Translations under genes and position numbers: made by a program
Assembly (NCBI RefSeq): GCF_901472535.1
Contig: NZ_LR590470.1
Span: 1,116,001-1,180,000, forward strand
Length of the DNA stretch: 64,000 nt
Direction: 5' to 3'
DNA from: Sphingobacterium daejeonense
Lineage (GTDB): Bacteria > Bacteroidota > Bacteroidia > Sphingobacteriales > Sphingobacteriaceae
Shown here: positions 1 through 11,500 of the stretch, piece by piece
How positions within the stretch are numbered: the stretch's first letter is position 1
Layout: each line of letters opens with the position of its first letter
Notes under the pieces: model-generated
Told to the model about the DNA's origin: nothing
The model's database searches: none
The model's input: the letters and a program-made list of their open reading frames with translations, nothing else

Positions 1-1
1 A

Positions 2-439
2 TATAAGGATAGAATTACGACCATCAATCCAGGTGTTGCTGAAGGGAAATTGTTGGGTGGTAACTTGACGTTGATTTCAGGTCTTTGTGGCTCGCCATTC
101 TTGCCGGATTTTACAGGCAGCATTTTGTTTTTGGAGGAGATCAACGAGTCTCCGGAAAAAGTAGACCGTATGTTCTGTCAACTCATGAACGCAGGCATCC
201 TTTCAAAAATCAAAGGCTTTGTTTTCGGTAAATGTACAGATTGTTCACCTTCAGGTGGTTATGGTTCCTTGAATTTAGACCAGATCCTGAATGATTTTAT
301 AAAACCATTGAACATTCCTTCTTACTCTGGTGCGGTTATTGGTCATATTAATAATCAATTTTTGTTGCCGGTAGGGGTAAGAGCGAAAATTGATGCCAAT
401 AAGGGTACAATAGAAATTTTAGAGAAAGCGTTGGTATAA
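2..439 (+). CDS. LD-carboxypeptidase (S66 family), C-terminal part, cut by window edge
   Basis: The frame is open from the first bases, so the gene begins upstream of the window; about 145 C-terminal residues are visible. S66 serine peptidases remove the terminal D-amino acid from cytoplasmic muropeptides (LdcA, YkfA). The sequence shows the Glu of the family triad in LFLEEINESP and the His in AVIGHINNQ; the nucleophilic Ser would lie upstream. The C-terminal fold with GFVFGKCTDC and LPVGVRAKID is typical. The stop is one base before the ATG of the M14 carboxypeptidase gene, so the two are probably co-transcribed. With the epimerase and NlpC/P60 genes at 11.8-14.1 kb it recalls the ykfABC set for murein peptide breakdown. 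Confidence 0.88.
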   Translation, partial: YKDRITTINPGVAEGKLLGGNLTLISGLCGSPFLPDFTGSILFLEEINESPEKVDRMFCQLMNAGILSKIKGFVFGKCTDCSPSGGYGSLNLDQILNDFIKPLNIPSYSGAVIGHINNQFLLPVGVRAKIDANKGTIEILEKALV

Positions 440-440
440 T

Positions 441-1949
441 ATGAAGTTATTTGTCCTTTCCTTAGGTCTTCTGGCCGCAACAACTTGTAGTAATCCATTT
501 TCAGGGTCTTCCTCTGCCGATATTCCAGGATATAAACTGGACACTGCACAGATGAATAAAATTTATGAAACATACAAAGAACCTGCTTTAGTTTCCAGAA
601 GGTTTAAACATAAAGACATTGATTCTTTATTGCAGCTGCATAAAAAAACAGATGTGTTCAAGATTACTCAAATTGGCAAATCCGTCGAAGGCCGTTCTAT
701 CAATGAACTGGAATACGGAAATGGCGAAAAGAAGGTCATGCTATGGTCTCAGATGCATGGGGATGAACCCACTGCAACGATGGCCTTATTTGATCTGTTC
801 AATTTTCTGGAAGGAAAGGATGATGGATTTGATAGTGTCAGGAATATCCTGAAGAATAATTTGAACATTCATTTTATTCCGATGTTAAATCCAGATGGTG
901 CAGAGCGTTTTTTGAGACGCAATGCTCAAAGTATTGATTTAAATCGAGATGCTCGAGCTAATCAGACTGTTGAAGGTGCTTTGTTGAAATCTAGGGCTAA
1001 AGAGATTAAGCCTCGTTATGGTTTCAATCTCCATGATCAAAATATATATTATAATGTTCCTGGAACAAAGAATCCAGTTACGATTTCCTTATTGGCACCG
1101 GCTTACAATACAGAACGGGAGATCAATGATGTAAGAGAGGGCGCGATGCAGATCATTGTTGGAATGAACAATATCTTGCAGCAATATGTTCCTGATGCGG
1201 TCGCTAAATATGATGATACGTATACACCAAGAGGATTTGGAGATAATTTTCAATCCTGGGGCGCAAGTACTGTTCTTATTGAATCTGGTGGATTAAAAGG
1301 AGATCCGGAGAAACAGCAGATTAGAAAATTGAATTTTATCATTATTCTAAACGCCTTAATGGAAATCGCTCAAGGAACGTATGAAAATTACGATGCCCAA
1401 GGATATGAAGATATCCCATTTAATGCAAGCAATATGCATGATGTTGTAATTCGTGGATTGGAATTTGGTTCTGATTCAATTCCTTTGAAAAGCGATATTG
1501 GATTGAGACGAGGGGAAGTGACGGATGGCAGAGATTTCTATGTGCGTGGCAGGGTAGAGGATATTGGTGATTTACCGGAATCGTTTGGCTATGATGAGGT
1601 ACAAGGCGAAGGGCTGAAGTTTATCCAGGGAAAAATCGCAGAAAAACCTGTTCCATCCTTTGAATCGATAACTCCTGAAATCGCCTATGATCTGTTGAAA
1701 AAAGGCTATATGGGTGTTCAAGTACAAACTTTAAAACCTGAGCAAGCCAACATGTTCCATAATCTGCCTATCCATGTATTTACCGGAACATCCTTTGCAA
1801 CAACCCCAATGATAGACCTTGGAGGTACTGCAAACTTCTATATCGGCGACTCCAACGGCAACCTCAAATACGCCATCCTCAATGGCTATTTAATTGACCT
1901 CAGCAAACCGCTGAGCGAAGTAGGACTGTTGAAGAATAGGGTATTGTAG
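441..1949 (+). CDS. M14-family zinc carboxypeptidase, probable lipoprotein
   Basis: 502 residues. The start has a short hydrophobic signal ending in LLAATTC, so Cys16 is a plausible lipobox cysteine. The M14 catalytic set is visible: HGDE at 106-109 (zinc His and Glu), DLNRD near 167-171 (substrate-binding Asn-Arg), the second zinc His in NLHD at 198, and the catalytic Glu in LIESGG at 281. The roughly 200 residues after the catalytic domain have no family I can name. It probably trims peptides in the periplasm or at the outer membrane. It follows the S66 peptidase gene by one base. Its last codons and stop lie inside a repeat unit that continues downstream. Confidence 0.87.
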   Translation: MKLFVLSLGLLAATTCSNPFSGSSSADIPGYKLDTAQMNKIYETYKEPALVSRRFKHKDIDSLLQLHKKTDVFKITQIGKSVEGRSINELEYGNGEKKVMLWSQMHGDEPTATMALFDLFNFLEGKDDGFDSVRNILKNNLNIHFIPMLNPDGAERFLRRNAQSIDLNRDARANQTVEGALLKSRAKEIKPRYGFNLHDQNIYYNVPGTKNPVTISLLAPAYNTEREINDVREGAMQIIVGMNNILQQYVPDAVAKYDDTYTPRGFGDNFQSWGASTVLIESGGLKGDPEKQQIRKLNFIIILNALMEIAQGTYENYDAQGYEDIPFNASNMHDVVIRGLEFGSDSIPLKSDIGLRRGEVTDGRDFYVRGRVEDIGDLPESFGYDEVQGEGLKFIQGKIAEKPVPSFESITPEIAYDLLKKGYMGVQVQTLKPEQANMFHNLPIHVFTGTSFATTPMIDLGGTANFYIGDSNGNLKYAILNGYLIDLSKPLSEVGLLKNRVL

Positions 1950-2080
1950 ATGTGAGATGTGAGATATGAGATTTGCGATAGGAAGGGTATTAGAGATTGG
2001 AGATTTGAGATTTGCGATAGGAAGGGTATTGTAGATGTGAGATTTGAGATATGAGATTTGCGACAGGAAGAGTGTTATTG
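1939..2080 (+). repeat. Tandem degenerate repeat downstream of the M14 gene
   Basis: The 20-mer GGGTATTGTAGATGTGAGAT occurs at 1939-1958 and 2024-2043, and GAGATTTGCGATAGGAAGGG occurs twice between them. Shorter GAGATNTGAGAT units fill the rest. The TAG stop of the M14 gene is part of the first unit. The same family occurs at about 2208-2283 and 46353-46436 in the opposite orientation, each time reading GAGATGTGAGAT in the sense direction of the gene it follows. Confidence 0.8.
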
Positions 2081-2147
2081 GGGGGTAAATAGGAGGGTTA
2101 ATTATCAATTAAACATGATTGGATTTTATTGATAATTCAAATTATAA

Positions 2148-2183
2148 AGAAAGGGTTCGCATTAGCGAACCCTTTCTGTTTTG
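2148..2183. terminator. Bidirectional hairpin terminator
   Basis: A perfect 12-bp stem (GAAAGGGTTCGC with GCGAACCCTTTC) around an ATTA loop is followed by TGTTTT. It lies midway between the convergent M14 and SusD genes and can serve both. The remainder of the 330-base gene-free stretch holds only the two repeat blocks. Confidence 0.85.
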
Positions 2184-2207
2184 AAAAAAAATGAATTTAA
2201 GTTTTAA

Positions 2208-2283
2208 TATCTCACATCTCATGTCACAGATCTCATATCTAAACTTTGATATCTCACATCTCACATCTCACATCTCTCTCTCA
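2208..2283 (-). repeat. GAGATGTGAGAT-type repeat following the SusD stop
   Basis: On + this reads as runs of CACATCT/CTCATATCT units. In the sense of the minus-strand SusD gene it reads TGA followed by GAGAGAGATGTGAGATGTG, so it starts at the stop codon. There are no unique spacers between units. Confidence 0.75.
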
Positions 2284-3702
2284 CGGCTTATCCCACCATA
2301 ATTCTGTGCTTAATGGCACTTCAGCTGGGACATTGGATCCGTTTTCTGTGATTTCTTCTGCTGGGTATGCTACGCGGCGGATAAATTTATCGCCTAGTAC
2401 AGCTCCGACTGGCAGTTTGAAGTCTTTGTATTTATAGTCAAATCTGCGGACATCGTTCCATGCTTCGGAGTTGAGATAAGTAACAACATATTTTTCGCGG
2501 AATATATCCAAAAGGGTAAGGCTTGCCTGTCCTTTTGAAACGGCCGTGATATATTTGGTAGCGTCTGCTGCAGGCACTCCTAATTTGTCCATACTGGCTT
2601 TTATTCCGGCTTGGTACGCAGTATATGCCAAAGCCTGGTTATTGTCTCTGAATGCTGCTTCTGCCTCGATGAATTTTACTTCAGCATAGGTCAGGATCGT
2701 TAATGGAGCTGCATCATTTGACAATGGTGAATTATAGCTGATATAGCATTCATCACGGACTGTGTTTGCAGCACCGGTGTTACCTTCGCCATTTCGGGTT
2801 CCTTTATAAACACCATGAACGGTTTTCTCGGTGATCTTAGATACCCTAGGATCTTCTATGCCATAGGTCGTTCCATTTAATTGATCAATAAAGTTGCTGG
2901 ACAACCAGCCATCCAAAACATTTTGAAGGTTGCTTCTCGAAATAGATGCCCAAGGATTCACCCCGTCAAATGTGGCCATACCAACATCTTCGGCATTAGA
3001 TTCTAAGGATGCTTGAGCTGCTGCGATTACTTCTTTTGCATTGTATGTTGATTTTTTGCTCACTTTGTTGAGCGCTCTTGCTTTCAGTCCATTTGTAAAA
3101 CGGATCCATTTATCGATATCTCCACCATTCAACAGATCGTCTTTTTCTGTCAATGTTTGGGAACCGTCAGTTTTCTTAAAGTTTTCCAAAGCTTTGTTTA
3201 GCAAAACGATCTGTTCTTTATATAGATCTTCTTCACTATCATAAGGAACGGTTAAAATGGGTTCCTTTCCAAAAGCTTGGCTGTAAGGTACTGATCCCCA
3301 AGTATCAGATACCAATGCTAATTGATACGCTGTAAGAGCTTGAGCAACCCCGAGATGGTGATAGGCTGCAGCCTCTTCAGATTTTACCATATAGTCATAT
3401 AAATCAGCCAAGGCATAGAATAAGTTATTCCATGTGGTAGAGTTATTGGTTATTTGGTAAGTATCGGTGTCAGATCCTGCTGAAGGACTGGCAAAATATT
3501 GAGCATAGTGATTATTAAAAGTTGCAATTCTATAATTGTTGAATGCAGCTTTATGTGTTGCTGTTGTTAACAGCGCATTTAAAGGAGGATTTTGTACCAA
3601 ATTAGGGTTTTCAGTTAGATCAAAGTAGTCCTTACAGCTATTCAATGATAACAGCCCTAATGCTAAAATGGATATCTTTCCTATTTTGATGAATTTTTTC
3701 AT
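2281..3702 (-). CDS. SusD/RagB-like outer membrane lipoprotein (SusD-like_2 type)
   Basis: 473 residues. The signal peptide ends in LLSLNSC, with Cys23 as the lipidated residue. The start KDYFDLTENPNL and the C-terminal region around FREKYVVTYLNSEAWNDVRRFDYKY match the SusD-like family that partners SusC-type TonB-dependent channels. It would form the surface lid that captures ligand. The gene starts 11 bases after the stop of the SusC gene, the usual susCD order. Its ligand cannot be read from sequence; the neighbouring peptidase genes suggest peptides rather than glycans. Confidence 0.9.
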   Translation of the reverse strand: MKKFIKIGKISILALGLLSLNSCKDYFDLTENPNLVQNPPLNALLTTATHKAAFNNYRIATFNNHYAQYFASPSAGSDTDTYQITNNSTTWNNLFYALADLYDYMVKSEEAAAYHHLGVAQALTAYQLALVSDTWGSVPYSQAFGKEPILTVPYDSEEDLYKEQIVLLNKALENFKKTDGSQTLTEKDDLLNGGDIDKWIRFTNGLKARALNKVSKKSTYNAKEVIAAAQASLESNAEDVGMATFDGVNPWASISRSNLQNVLDGWLSSNFIDQLNGTTYGIEDPRVSKITEKTVHGVYKGTRNGEGNTGAANTVRDECYISYNSPLSNDAAPLTILTYAEVKFIEAEAAFRDNNQALAYTAYQAGIKASMDKLGVPAADATKYITAVSKGQASLTLLDIFREKYVVTYLNSEAWNDVRRFDYKYKDFKLPVGAVLGDKFIRRVAYPAEEITENGSNVPAEVPLSTELWWDKP

Positions 3703-3713
3703 GATCTTAAGAA

Positions 3714-6700
3714 TTAAAAGCCAACATTTAAGCTGAATAAGAAACTCCGAACAGCAGGATAGGTCATCCCTGCGAAACCTTCGATATTGGATCCGCTTGC
3801 AGTGGTTGAGTTTTCAGGATCATAACCTGAATATTTAGTCCATAGCAATAGGTTGTTACCTGTAACTGAAATTCTAGCATTCTTAATAAACTTGTTTTCT
3901 AACCATTGTTGAGGAAGCCCATAACCAATCGAAACGGATCTCAGTCTCAACCAAGAGGCATCTTCAACGAAGAATTGTGAGTTTCCGCGATAATAATCTC
4001 TATAGTATCCATTGCCATAGTTTACATCATTTTTAGGATCTTTCCCTTGTCCTAACCAAACTTCTTTGGTGTTTTTATTTCCGTCAGCTGTTACACCATC
4101 GAAAACAGTATAGTCATTGCGGTTTTCGGTATAATCTGCTTCTCCGAATGCTGCCATAAAGTTTCCTAATTGGTTGTAACGGTATTGTCCTACACGAGCA
4201 TCAAACAAAACATTCAATGAAAGGCTCTTGTAGTTGAAGGTGTTATTCCATCCTCCAATCCAACTAGGTTGAACATTTCCGAGTTTTTTTGGAACTGAGG
4301 TAGATTCCAATACCGGGAATCCATTTGCACCAATTAAAAGCGGACGGCTTTCGTCGTATTCACTGGTTTTATCCAAGCCCTGTGCGATTTCATCTGGCGT
4401 ATAATAACGTTTGTAGGTTCTTCCATACAAAGTACCATAAGATTCTCCAGGTTTAATACGCATCGAAACAGTAGAACTTAGATATCCGAATTCTGAAGAT
4501 ACCACAATTTCATCGTCTAAGTCCTCACGAATTTCCAATACTTTGTTTCTGTTGAAAGAGAAGTTAATATCAGAGTTCCATGTAAAATTTTCCTTTTTAA
4601 CAGGTACTGTATTCAGTGTTATTTCTAAACCACGGTTTCTAATACTTCCGGCATTAATTGCGGCAGTAACATATCCTGTGGTTGATGTTACAGGTACTTT
4701 AATAATTTGGTCTTTACTCACCGAATTATAAAAATTCAGGTCAAAGCCTAATCTGCTGTTATAGAATTTCATTTCCAAACCAGCTTCTATGGTATTTGTA
4801 AATTCAGGTTTTAAATTTTCATCACCCAAAAGTGCAGGTCTTGTGAATCCAATATATCCCGTTGGTAAGGACGTATATGGTCCAAATCCTTTACTCGTAG
4901 AGTATGGAGCAGCATCTTTACCAATTCCGGCATAAGAAAGTCTCAGTTTTGAGAAATTTATCACTTCAGGCAATTTTATATGGTCTGAAAAAACATAACT
5001 CAAGGATGCAGAATTATAAGTAAAGGCTCTGTTTTTAGGATTTAGGGTTGAGGTAATATCTGTTCTGCTGGTTAAGGTCAAAAACAAATAATCTTTGTAA
5101 GTCATTTCCAGCTCTCCAAAAAAGCCCATCAGTCTATATTTTTCATTATAAGATGATGACTTTAGAATATTTGCATTGCCAAGATCAAACCAATCATACA
5201 CAGTCAAATCGCCTCCTTCGGTCGCATTTCTCTTGGTTACTTGATCGTAAATATCTTGTCCTACCCTTACTTTACCACCGAAATCTTCGTTGAATTGATG
5301 CTTAAAGGTTGCAATGAATGTACTGTTCAATGCTCTATAATTATTGTTATAGACATTGTAAAAACCTCTACCATCAGCTCCTTCGACACCATTATCATAT
5401 ACGATACGTTCGTCAGTCAGTCCCTGAAAACCGATTGCAGTAGCTTCTCTGTCATCTCGGTAGGTGTCTACCCCAATGCGATACATTAAGTCTACCCATT
5501 TGGCAGGTGAATAAGTTAGATCAAATCCTCCGATTACACGCAGGACATCATCTTTGAATCTGTTTGTGTGAGCGATGTAAATGGGGTTGTCCGTTTCACC
5601 ATAAGAATTCATGGTTCCATTTTCAAGAACATAATCTCTGATATTATGTCTTGGAGACCAGTAGATAAGTTGTTCAGCGTATCTATTGGCATTTCCACGA
5701 TAACCACCCGAGTTATTTACTGATATCGAAGAAGTACCTTTCAGTTTTTCATTGATAGTAAAATTTGTATTTAATCTGGCTTGCAGATTTTTAAAATCTG
5801 TAGCAGGTAAAACACCATTATGTTTCAGTTGGGAAATCGATGTTAAGAATGTGAATTTTTCGGATCCTCCAGAAAAGCTCAACGAGTTTCTGAATTGGTT
5901 ACCAGTATCGAATGCTTCTTCAAACGGTTTATATAATTGAGCAGGGTGAGTAGGGTCTAATTTAATAGCCTCTTCAACTGTTGGTCCAAATGCTGGCCAG
6001 AAATCGTCTTTGTTATAAACTCCTTGCCATCCTTGGGAATACGTATCCTGCATTTTAGGGAATTTATTGACATTTTTCAAATCCTACTGTTCCCTGATAA
6101 TCTATTTTTATCGTTCCAGCTTTTCCACTCTTAGTGGTTATAACAACTACACCATTAGCGCCCCGCAAACCGTACAATGCTGTTGCGGCACCTCCTTTAA
6201 GGATATTGATGGTTTCAATGTCGTCGGGGTTGATATCGACTGCCCTGTTACTCATTCCTCGAACTTCAGCAGTACCGCCTTGTGTTGATGTTGAGTTATC
6301 CATCAGGATACCATCAATTACAAATAGAGGTTGACTAGGACGAGTAGGATCGATGGAGTTAATACCGCGGATTTGGATATTAGCACCTTGTCCTGGGGCA
6401 CCTCCCGTGGAACTAATGTTTGCACCAGCAATTTTACCCTGGAGGGCATTCACTAAGTTGGATTGTTTGGTTGGCGTTTAGGGTTGCACTATTTACTCCT
6501 TGTGCACCATAACCTAGGGATTTTGGATTCCTTTCGATTCCAGCGCGGTTACTACGACTTCGTCAATAGCATCATCGACTTGTTGTAATTGGACATTGAA
6601 ATTTGTTTTGCCGGCGATCGGTACTTCCAATGGGGCGTAACCTACGGCCCTGATTTGCAAGGTTCCATCGCTAGGGGCATTTAGGTTGAACAATCCGTTC

Positions 6701-6870
6701 TCATTGCTGGCGGTACCTGTTTGCGTACCTTTTACAAAAATGGAAGCCCCAGCTATGGGTTCACCATTTGCGTTTGTAACCTTTCCAGCTATGGACAATT
6801 GTTGCGCGGAGAGCATCTGTATGGAGCATAACGATGCAACCGCAATTGATAAGCAAGTTGGTAGTTTCAT
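3714..6870 (-). CDS. SusC/RagA TonB-linked outer membrane channel, broken by three single-base indels
   Basis: The three reading frames join into one SusC protein of about 1051 residues. The first part (6514-6870) has a signal peptide and a carboxypeptidase-regulatory-like domain ending at DEVVVTAL. The second (6064-6453) has the plug, with VNALQGKIAGANI and GANGVVVITTKSGK. The third (3714-6080) is the barrel, ending SLNVGF. Breaks lie near 6541 (one G missing), 6465 (one C extra) and 6075 (one A extra in an A run). Undoing them gives GIERNPKSLGYGAQGVN, NANKQSNLVNAL and GFENVNKF. It pairs with the SusD gene 11 bases downstream. Real decay is possible, but the same error type recurs in essential genes of this window. 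Confidence 0.85.
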
Positions 6871-7061
6871 CTTTAGCGTTATTGGTTATTAAGATAAACG
6901 AATATAACGGATTCATGTTAAAAACAATGAATTATTTGCAAAATAATGCAGGAAATTATAGAGTTCTTTTAGTTAAGAGGAGAAATGGTAGTTATTTTCT
7001 TAATTTCTTTGCGGTTTTTTGAGCGTTTTGGAAACGGTTCCAAAAATTTTAAATTTCTTGC

Positions 7062-7100
7062 TAAAAAAAACGGGAAAGACTAAATCTTTCCCGTTTTTTA
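7062..7100 (-). terminator. Hairpin terminator after the second susCD pair
   Basis: ACGGGAAAGA (7070-7079) pairs with TCTTTCCCGT (7085-7094), with A/T runs on both sides. On the minus strand it ends in a T run just after the SusD gene at 7115. It separates the C40-epimerase-susCD operon from the following susCD pair. The remaining bases up to 6871 are the leader of the first SusC gene; I found no clear promoter match there. Confidence 0.85.
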
Positions 7101-7114
7101 TGTGTTTAAACTTA

Positions 7115-8566
7115 TTAATATCCTGGGTTTTGTTGTTCTTCTAAGCCTGGATTGGCATCAAGTTCTAATCTTGGGATTGGTAATATAGTTTTATAGAATG
7201 TTCTGTTGATGGATTTTTCGCGGTGCGTCATCGATACACCAACATGTTCATCATTAAACGTGATCGTTTTGTTCGTTCTGATCATGTCCCAATAACGGAA
7301 TCCTTCGCCATATAGCTCTTTACTTTTTTCGTCCAAAATCATTTGTTCTGTAACAGTAGCAGCAGTTGCCAAAGGTAATTTTGGAGATCTTTTACGGATT
7401 TCATTAAGATAAGTTGCAGCTTTCGTTTTGTCTGGAGAAGATTTCTTTAAAGCTGATTCAGCAGCATTCAAGTAAATTTCAGATAAGCGCACAACTTTAA
7501 TGTTTACAGCAGTATAAGTATCCTTACCATCACCATCCATCTCTACGGATCCAACATATTTGTAACATGATGCCTGTCTTTCCAATTCATCATCTGTGAA
7601 AATTCCCCAGCGAACATCGGTTTCATCTTGTCCTAATCTTTCTAGGAAGTAATCTGATGCTGTAAAATTACCCAAAGCATTATTGACTTTGTTTTTTAGA
7701 TAATAGAAACCTAAAGAAGATGACCCCAAATCTCCCTGATCTTTGGCAATTGTTATTTCAAAAATTGATTCTTTTCCAAATTGATTTGCCCAAGAGGATA
7801 CCCATTCTGAATTTGAATAAAGGGAGTAAACCTTAGAATCTATGATTTCTTCAGCCGTTGCCAATGCTTTATCATAATTACCCATAGTCATATAAACCCT
7901 TGAAAGAATGGCTCTATTAAGGTAATAATTGATATATCCATTTGATTTTGTTTTTGAAAGCAATGGTGCTGCAGCTTCTAAGTCAGCAATGATTTGTGTG
8001 TAAACATCAGCAACTTTGCTTCGTAATGGCAGGGCAGAGGTTTCCAAAAGTTCTGTAACAACAGGTACGCCATGTGCATTTGGATCCTCTGTATATGTTT
8101 TTCCATATAGCTTGACCAAGTCAAAATGTAGCAAGGCACGGAATGTCAAAGCTTGACCTTCATAATTATTGAAGTCTAGTTCAGTTCCAGCAGCCTGCAA
8201 GCCATCAATACTTTTTATGATGTTGTTCGCTTGCATGATAGCGTTGTATCCATCTGTCCAGAAGTCTGCATAATTATTGTTGTTTACAGAATGGTTGAAT
8301 ACATATAGCGCGTCTAATCCACGTCCTTGCGATACGATGGTTAGATCACCACCTTTAGTATCTCCATAAAGTAACATGTTTCTGCCATATAGGCTTGATT
8401 GCGCGACTTTTCTTGTCAGACCATTGATCATTACCTTAGCATCAGCTAAAGTTTGGATGGTAACACTTGAGTCTGTTGAATCCGTTGGCTTTACGTCTAA
8501 GAAGTCCTTGCATGAGAACATTGTTAAACTGGCTAAAGCTATTATATAAAGTGATTTCTTTTTCAT
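7115..8566 (-). CDS. SusD/RagB family outer membrane lipoprotein
   Basis: 483 residues. The signal peptide ends in LTMFSC with Cys19 lipidated, followed by KDFLDVKPTD, typical of canonical SusD. The middle holds TPR-like helices (NYDKALATAEEIIDSKVYSL) and the end has the common RLELDANPGLEEQQNPGY finish. It would be the surface ligand-binding partner of the SusC channel whose stop lies 19 bases upstream. It belongs to the same minus-strand series as the NlpC/P60 and epimerase genes, so its ligand may be a cell-wall-derived peptide. This is inference from context. Confidence 0.93.
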   Translation of the reverse strand: MKKKSLYIIALASLTMFSCKDFLDVKPTDSTDSSVTIQTLADAKVMINGLTRKVAQSSLYGRNMLLYGDTKGGDLTIVSQGRGLDALYVFNHSVNNNNYADFWTDGYNAIMQANNIIKSIDGLQAAGTELDFNNYEGQALTFRALLHFDLVKLYGKTYTEDPNAHGVPVVTELLETSALPLRSKVADVYTQIIADLEAAAPLLSKTKSNGYINYYLNRAILSRVYMTMGNYDKALATAEEIIDSKVYSLYSNSEWVSSWANQFGKESIFEITIAKDQGDLGSSSLGFYYLKNKVNNALGNFTASDYFLERLGQDETDVRWGIFTDDELERQASCYKYVGSVEMDGDGKDTYTAVNIKVVRLSEIYLNAAESALKKSSPDKTKAATYLNEIRKRSPKLPLATAATVTEQMILDEKSKELYGEGFRYWDMIRTNKTITFNDEHVGVSMTHREKSINRTFYKTILPIPRLELDANPGLEEQQNPGY

Positions 8567-8585
8567 AATGACATTAATTGATAGG

Positions 8586-11500
8586 TTATAAACTAACTTC
8601 TAAACCGAATGTATAAGTTTTTCCGAATGGGTTTTCCCATCCACGAGTACCATATTGGTTAACCTCGGGATCTGCCCATTTGAATTTAGAAGCTGTTAAT
8701 AAATTAGTACCATTAAAGAATATTCTTGCGTTGCTCAATCCTATTTTATTGCTAACTGTAGCTGGCAATCTGTATGAAACATTTACATTTTTTAAGCGAA
8801 TGTAAGATGCATCATATAGATGACGGGTTGAACGTGTGATACCATCTTCAGGGTCATTACCACTTACGAAAGGATATAATGAGTTTGGATTGTCAGGTGT
8901 CCAAACATTTTGAATGGCATAGTAGGAGCGTATTCTTTCCCAATAGTAACCGTCTTCAGCCACATCTCTAGAACCAGAATCGAATATTTTACCGCCTAAT
9001 TTGTAAGTGAAATTGAATCCTACTGATATTCCTTTGTATTCAAAATCGGTATTAATACCACCATAAGCTTTAGGGATTGGAGACCCTGCAATGATTTGTT
9101 TTGCGTCAGCTACTTTGTTTGTTGCGCCACGGCCATTGTGTAAAAATTCGCCTTCAGTTCCATCATTTGTATACCAAATAGGCTTACCATTACTTGGATC
9201 AACACCAGCCCATTCTGCCAAATAATATGAAAATACGTCTTCACCTTCTTTATAAATAAACTGAACACGGCTATCTCCACCAGTTGGATCCCACCATGTC
9301 AGATCTTTACCTCCATATAATTTTGTAACCTTAGACTTTTGGAAAGATGCATTTACATTGGCAGACCATCTGAAATTATCCTTTCTGATAATGTCTCCAC
9401 CCAATGAAACCTCCAAGCCTTTGTTATTGATTTCACCAACGTTCATCAATGTTGAATTGAAACCAGTAACCAATGAGATGTTTACATCTTGTAATAGGTC
9501 TCTGGAATCTCTGGTGAAATATTCAACGGAACCGAATAGTCTATTGTTGAACAATCCAAATTCTACTCCTGCATTGAAGGAATAGTTTTTCTCCCATTTT
9601 AGGTTTTGATCGGCAATGGTAGTTAAATTACCACCTGGTTGATCCATGTAATTGAATCCATAGGTAGCAAGTGATCTCCAGCCATAGTCATTCATGGGCA
9701 AAGTACCATTTGTACCATAAGATGCTTTAATTTTCAACAGGTTTATTTCCTCAATATCAGAAATAAAACCTTCGTTCATGAGATTCCATGCAGCAGATAG
9801 TGACCAAAAGTTACCCCAGCGTGTGTCTGGTCCAAATCTCGAGTTACCATCCCTTCTTAAAGATCCAGATAAGAAATATGTGTTTTTAAAGTTATACTCT
9901 GCTCTAGAGAAAACGGACATCATATTGTTTCCCCACAAAAATGCACTCGCATCCTTGATACCTGCTGTTGCTACAGTATGTAACGAACTAGAAGGCAGGT
10001 TGGAACCGCTTGCATATTGGTAGTTGGTTTCATTTTTTTCAGCCTCAAAACCTACGAGTAAATCAAGATTATGGTCGTCAGCAAAGGTCTTGTTATAATT
10101 TAATGTTGTCGAAGAGATAATCTTTTTGATATTGGTGTCGTATTCAAATACAGTTCCATTTGCCGTTGCTCCATATGTCGTATGGTAATGAAGTGGGCTA
10201 TAATATAAATGATCTTTGACCACTGCGTTATCATAAGAGAAAATGGTTTTACCTGTTAATCCAGGCAAAAACTTAACAGTTAATGAGGGTGCAGCAACAA
10301 TTCTCATGGTTTTTGAATTATTTTCCCATTGTTTATCATAGAATAGAGGGTTATAACCTAAGGAGCTATAACGCAACTTATATTCTTCACCAGTCTTATA
10401 GTCTGTTGGCCAATAGAATGGAAACAAAAGATTGTTTGCCAAGTACATATAATTGGTACCTGTGTTACGGGTATCATTATAACCTTCTTTATTGTTGTGG
10501 CTCAAATTGAAATTTGTGGCAAATTCTACCTTATCTGTCAATTGATGAGAAAAATTTAGTCTTCCCCCGATTCTTTCGAATTCATTGGTATATGCACGGC
10601 CTTTGTCCGTGGTGTATGATAAGGACGAATAGTATTTTGTTTTATCCGTAGCTCCACTTGCAGAGAGGTCATTAGTTTGATATTGTCCGGTTCTGAAAAG
10701 GGCATCATTCCAGTCGAAATACTTACCGTCACGATTTTCTACACCATCCGTTTTACCTTTGATGATGATTTTATCATACAAACCGATTCCCTCGCTTGAG
10801 AATTCATAGCCATGAATACCAAATCTGGTATTCATCCTGTTCAAAGCATAGGTATTTGCCTCCTCTTCGGTGTATCCATTTGAGGTTCTGTAGTCGTGGA
10901 AAATCTGATAGAAATATTGGATTTGTTCCTGAACATTCCCTGGTTTGTAATTATCTGTTGCCCAGGTTGGGGTGATTCCAAGAGATGTCCTGAAGTCAAT
11001 TTTTGGTTTTCCACTTTTACCGGATTTAGTAGTGATGATAACTACGCCATTTGCAGCCCTTGATCCATAAAGGGAAGCTGCTGCAGCATCTTTTAGGACA
11101 GATACAGACTCGATGTCACTAGGGTTAATAGTTGACATAATGTTGTTGGTTGTACCTGACAATGCACCGGTCATTTGGCCTGTGTTTCCAGATGAAACTG
11201 GAACACCATCAACTACATAGAGTGGTTCATTAGATGCATTCATTGATCCAATACCTCTGACACTGATGGATGAGGTTGCGCCTGCTTGACCGGAAGTCGA
11301 TGTGATTTGAACTCCAGGCATCCTTCCTGTTAGTGCATTTTCAAAGGAAGTGTTTGGAATATCCTTTAAATCCTTGTCATAATTTACCACGGAAGCAGAA
11401 CCGGTAAATGAGCTTTTTTTGGCCGTTCCATAAGCTACGACCATTACCTCGTCGATAGCTTGGTCATCTTGTTGAAGACTGATGTTTAAGGTCTTTCTTC

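Noticed and set aside
1939-2283. Possible CRISPR array in the repeated region
   Set aside because: Units are short, degenerate and contiguous, with no unique spacers of constant length and no cas genes nearby.
6064-6870. Separate small genes for the N-terminal SusC parts
   Set aside because: The pieces join in order into one SusC protein after three single-base corrections; none has its own complete domain set.
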